This document shows, one piece after another, positions 5,708-6,903 of a stretch of 6,903 bases of DNA. The notes under the pieces are model-generated. The model searched no databases. It was not told the origin of the DNA and saw nothing but the letters and a program-made list of their open reading frames with translations. Location of the stretch: positions 1-6,903 of the forward strand of contig JAUXBJ010000093.1 in assembly GCA_030619425.1 (NCBI GenBank), written 5' to 3'. Made by a program: the position numbers and the translations under genes. This DNA is from a bacterium (GTDB lineage Bacteria > Zixibacteria > MSB-5A5 > GN15 > FEB-12). How positions within the stretch are numbered: position 1 is the first letter of the stretch; each line of letters begins with the position of its first letter.

Positions 5708-6903
5708 ATGACAAAGTTCATTCCTGTAACGGTCCTGATGATCCTGGTGTCGCTGGCCGGCTGCGACCGGTACCTTGACTCCAGTGACCCGGTGCGGTCG
5801 CTGCCTTCGGATGTGTCGATACCAATCAACCTGGAGGCGGTTATTGACGATGCTTCTGTGACGTTGAGGTGGGAGTTAACCGACAGCAGCGACGTTGCAC
5901 GATTCCGTATCTATGTCGCCGACGATGAGAACGGTGAATACATTCTTCGGGATTCGACCTCGAGCTACAGTGCCACGCTGGATAACCTGCTGTTGAACCA
6001 GCAGCATTACTTCCGCGTGACGACAGTCACCACGACCGGCCTGGAGTCGTCGCCGTCTGAAACTGTGTCGGCGACGGCAGTTCACCTGTCGATCAGTATC
6101 AACGACGACAGTGAGTACACCAGGCAACGGGATGTGCAGGTGCAGATATATACCGGCGTCGCAGCGGCGTACGTCCAACTGTCTGAAGAGGCCGACTTCT
6201 CAGATGCTATTTGGGAGAGCTTCGGCAGCATCAAGTCGTTCGAACTCTCCGAGGACGATGGTGTCAAGACGGTGCACGTGCGGATGCAGTACGCTGATGG
6301 TTCGGAGACCGGCGCGTCGCTCTCGGACGATATAACATTGGATACCTATGCCGAGATAACATCGGTAACATTTCAGCCGCAATCTGGTACGCTCAAAGTT
6401 GGTCAGACTACTAGTTTCAAGGTTGATGCCGGTGAGACCGGGGGAGAGGCTTGGGTTTCGTTCGCTTCGGTACTGGATTTCCAGTTGCATGATGACGGCG
6501 CCGACGGTGATGTGATTGCTGATGATGGTGTCTACTCCGGCATATACACAGTGCCGCACGGTGTGAATGCTCTGGATGCGATTGTTACCGGTTCGTTCAC
6601 TGATGCCGCCGGCAACCGGGCGGAGGGTTTGGTGTCCGAGTCGCTGTTGAATATCAACATGCAACCAGACTCCGTGACATTGGCTGCGGATGTCAATGAA
6701 TCCGCGAATACAGTGCTGTTTAGTTGGTCGATCAGTAACGAATCGGACTTTGAGTCGTATCGATTATTCTGCGATTCCTCCTCCAGTACGGTTGATACCG
6801 ATGATGAGTTGGTGACGATTATTACAGCGGCAGCGACTGCCCAGTATGAAACGAGCACTGCTTCGGGCGAAAGCCACTATAGGCTCTTTGTCTTTGATCG
6901 TCA
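5708..6903 (+). CDS. Fibronectin type III / Ig-like multi-domain lipoprotein (3' partial)
   Basis: The frame runs open to the right edge, giving at least 398 residues. ATG 5708 is preferred to ATG 5702 because GGCGGTGG (5694-5701) is then properly spaced. Residues 1-19 are a lipoprotein signal with lipobox LAGC; Cys19 (5762-5764) would be lipidated, and Asp follows it. Four beta-sandwich modules can be traced: a fibronectin III domain (about 5806-6085, with LRWEL, FRIYVADD and HYFRVTTVTTTGLESSPS); an Ig-like module (6086-6350, with VQLSEEADFSDAIW and DDGVKTVHVRMQYADGSE); a module with the Asp-rich DDGADGDVIADDG (6491-6529) and FTDAAGNRA (6353-6665); and the start of a second fibronectin III domain (from about 6666, with FSWSISNESDFESYRLF). 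Such modules bind glycans or proteins or act as spacers; no catalytic domain is visible. Pairing with the PEGA protein suggests an envelope complex. A larger enzyme or anchor may follow beyond the edge. Confidence 0.85.
   Translation, partial: MTKFIPVTVLMILVSLAGCDRYLDSSDPVRSLPSDVSIPINLEAVIDDASVTLRWELTDSSDVARFRIYVADDENGEYILRDSTSSYSATLDNLLLNQQHYFRVTTVTTTGLESSPSETVSATAVHLSISINDDSEYTRQRDVQVQIYTGVAAAYVQLSEEADFSDAIWESFGSIKSFELSEDDGVKTVHVRMQYADGSETGASLSDDITLDTYAEITSVTFQPQSGTLKVGQTTSFKVDAGETGGEAWVSFASVLDFQLHDDGADGDVIADDGVYSGIYTVPHGVNALDAIVTGSFTDAAGNRAEGLVSESLLNINMQPDSVTLAADVNESANTVLFSWSISNESDFESYRLFCDSSSSTVDTDDELVTIITAAATAQYETSTASGESHYRLFVFDR

Noticed and set aside
6200..6664. Minus-strand open frame of 154 codons opposite the lipoprotein
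   Set aside because: The plus frame is continuous with a lipobox and recognisable fibronectin/Ig modules; the minus frame has no family features.
1..6903. Mobile elements, CRISPR arrays, tRNA or rRNA genes
   Set aside because: No transposase or integrase frame, no regularly spaced direct repeats, and no tRNA- or rRNA-like sequence was seen.

Overview
The window looks like a chromosomal segment from a Gram-negative bacterium of the FCB group or a neighbouring candidate phylum (Zixibacteria-like). I infer this from the mix of a PorV/PorQ-family outer-membrane barrel, a PEGA + DUF5683-like envelope protein, a fibronectin-type-III lipoprotein and a TPR-tailed polytopic membrane protein, at moderately high GC. 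The phylum is an inference from recalled family distribution. All genes read on the + strand.

Layout: (1) positions 1-1908 hold the 3' part of a large polytopic membrane protein with a C-terminal TPR array, cut by the left edge. (2) 1909-2549 is a long gap without a credible gene but rich in inverted repeats: three hairpins right after the stop codon, a terminator-like hairpin near 2106-2128, an operator-like dyad at 2258-2275, and a strongly foldable leader at about 2299-2529 ending at the ribosome binding site of the next gene. (3) 2550-3494 is a PorV/PorQ-family barrel, closed by a clear intrinsic terminator at 3524-3550. (4) 3551-3751 has no gene but holds a 61-base nested inverted repeat. 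(5) 3752-4828 encodes a sugar-1-phosphate transferase of the bacterial sugar transferase (WbaP/PglC-type) family, with an uncertain N-terminal extension and an Arg-rich insert inside the catalytic domain. (6) 4829-4964 contains a good sigma70-type promoter with a dyad over the likely start site. (7) 4965-5693 (PEGA/DUF5683-like) and 5708-6903+ (multi-domain lipoprotein, cut by the right edge) form an apparent two-gene operon.

The common theme is the cell envelope: a GT-C-like membrane protein and a sugar transferase point to surface glycan or glycolipid synthesis, and the barrel, PEGA protein and lipoprotein to outer-membrane or periplasmic assembly. No CRISPR array, transposase, phage gene, tRNA or rRNA was seen. 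The most unusual parts are non-coding: the structured barrel leader with competing pairings, the nested inverted repeat before the sugar transferase, and the ambiguous N-terminus of that enzyme.
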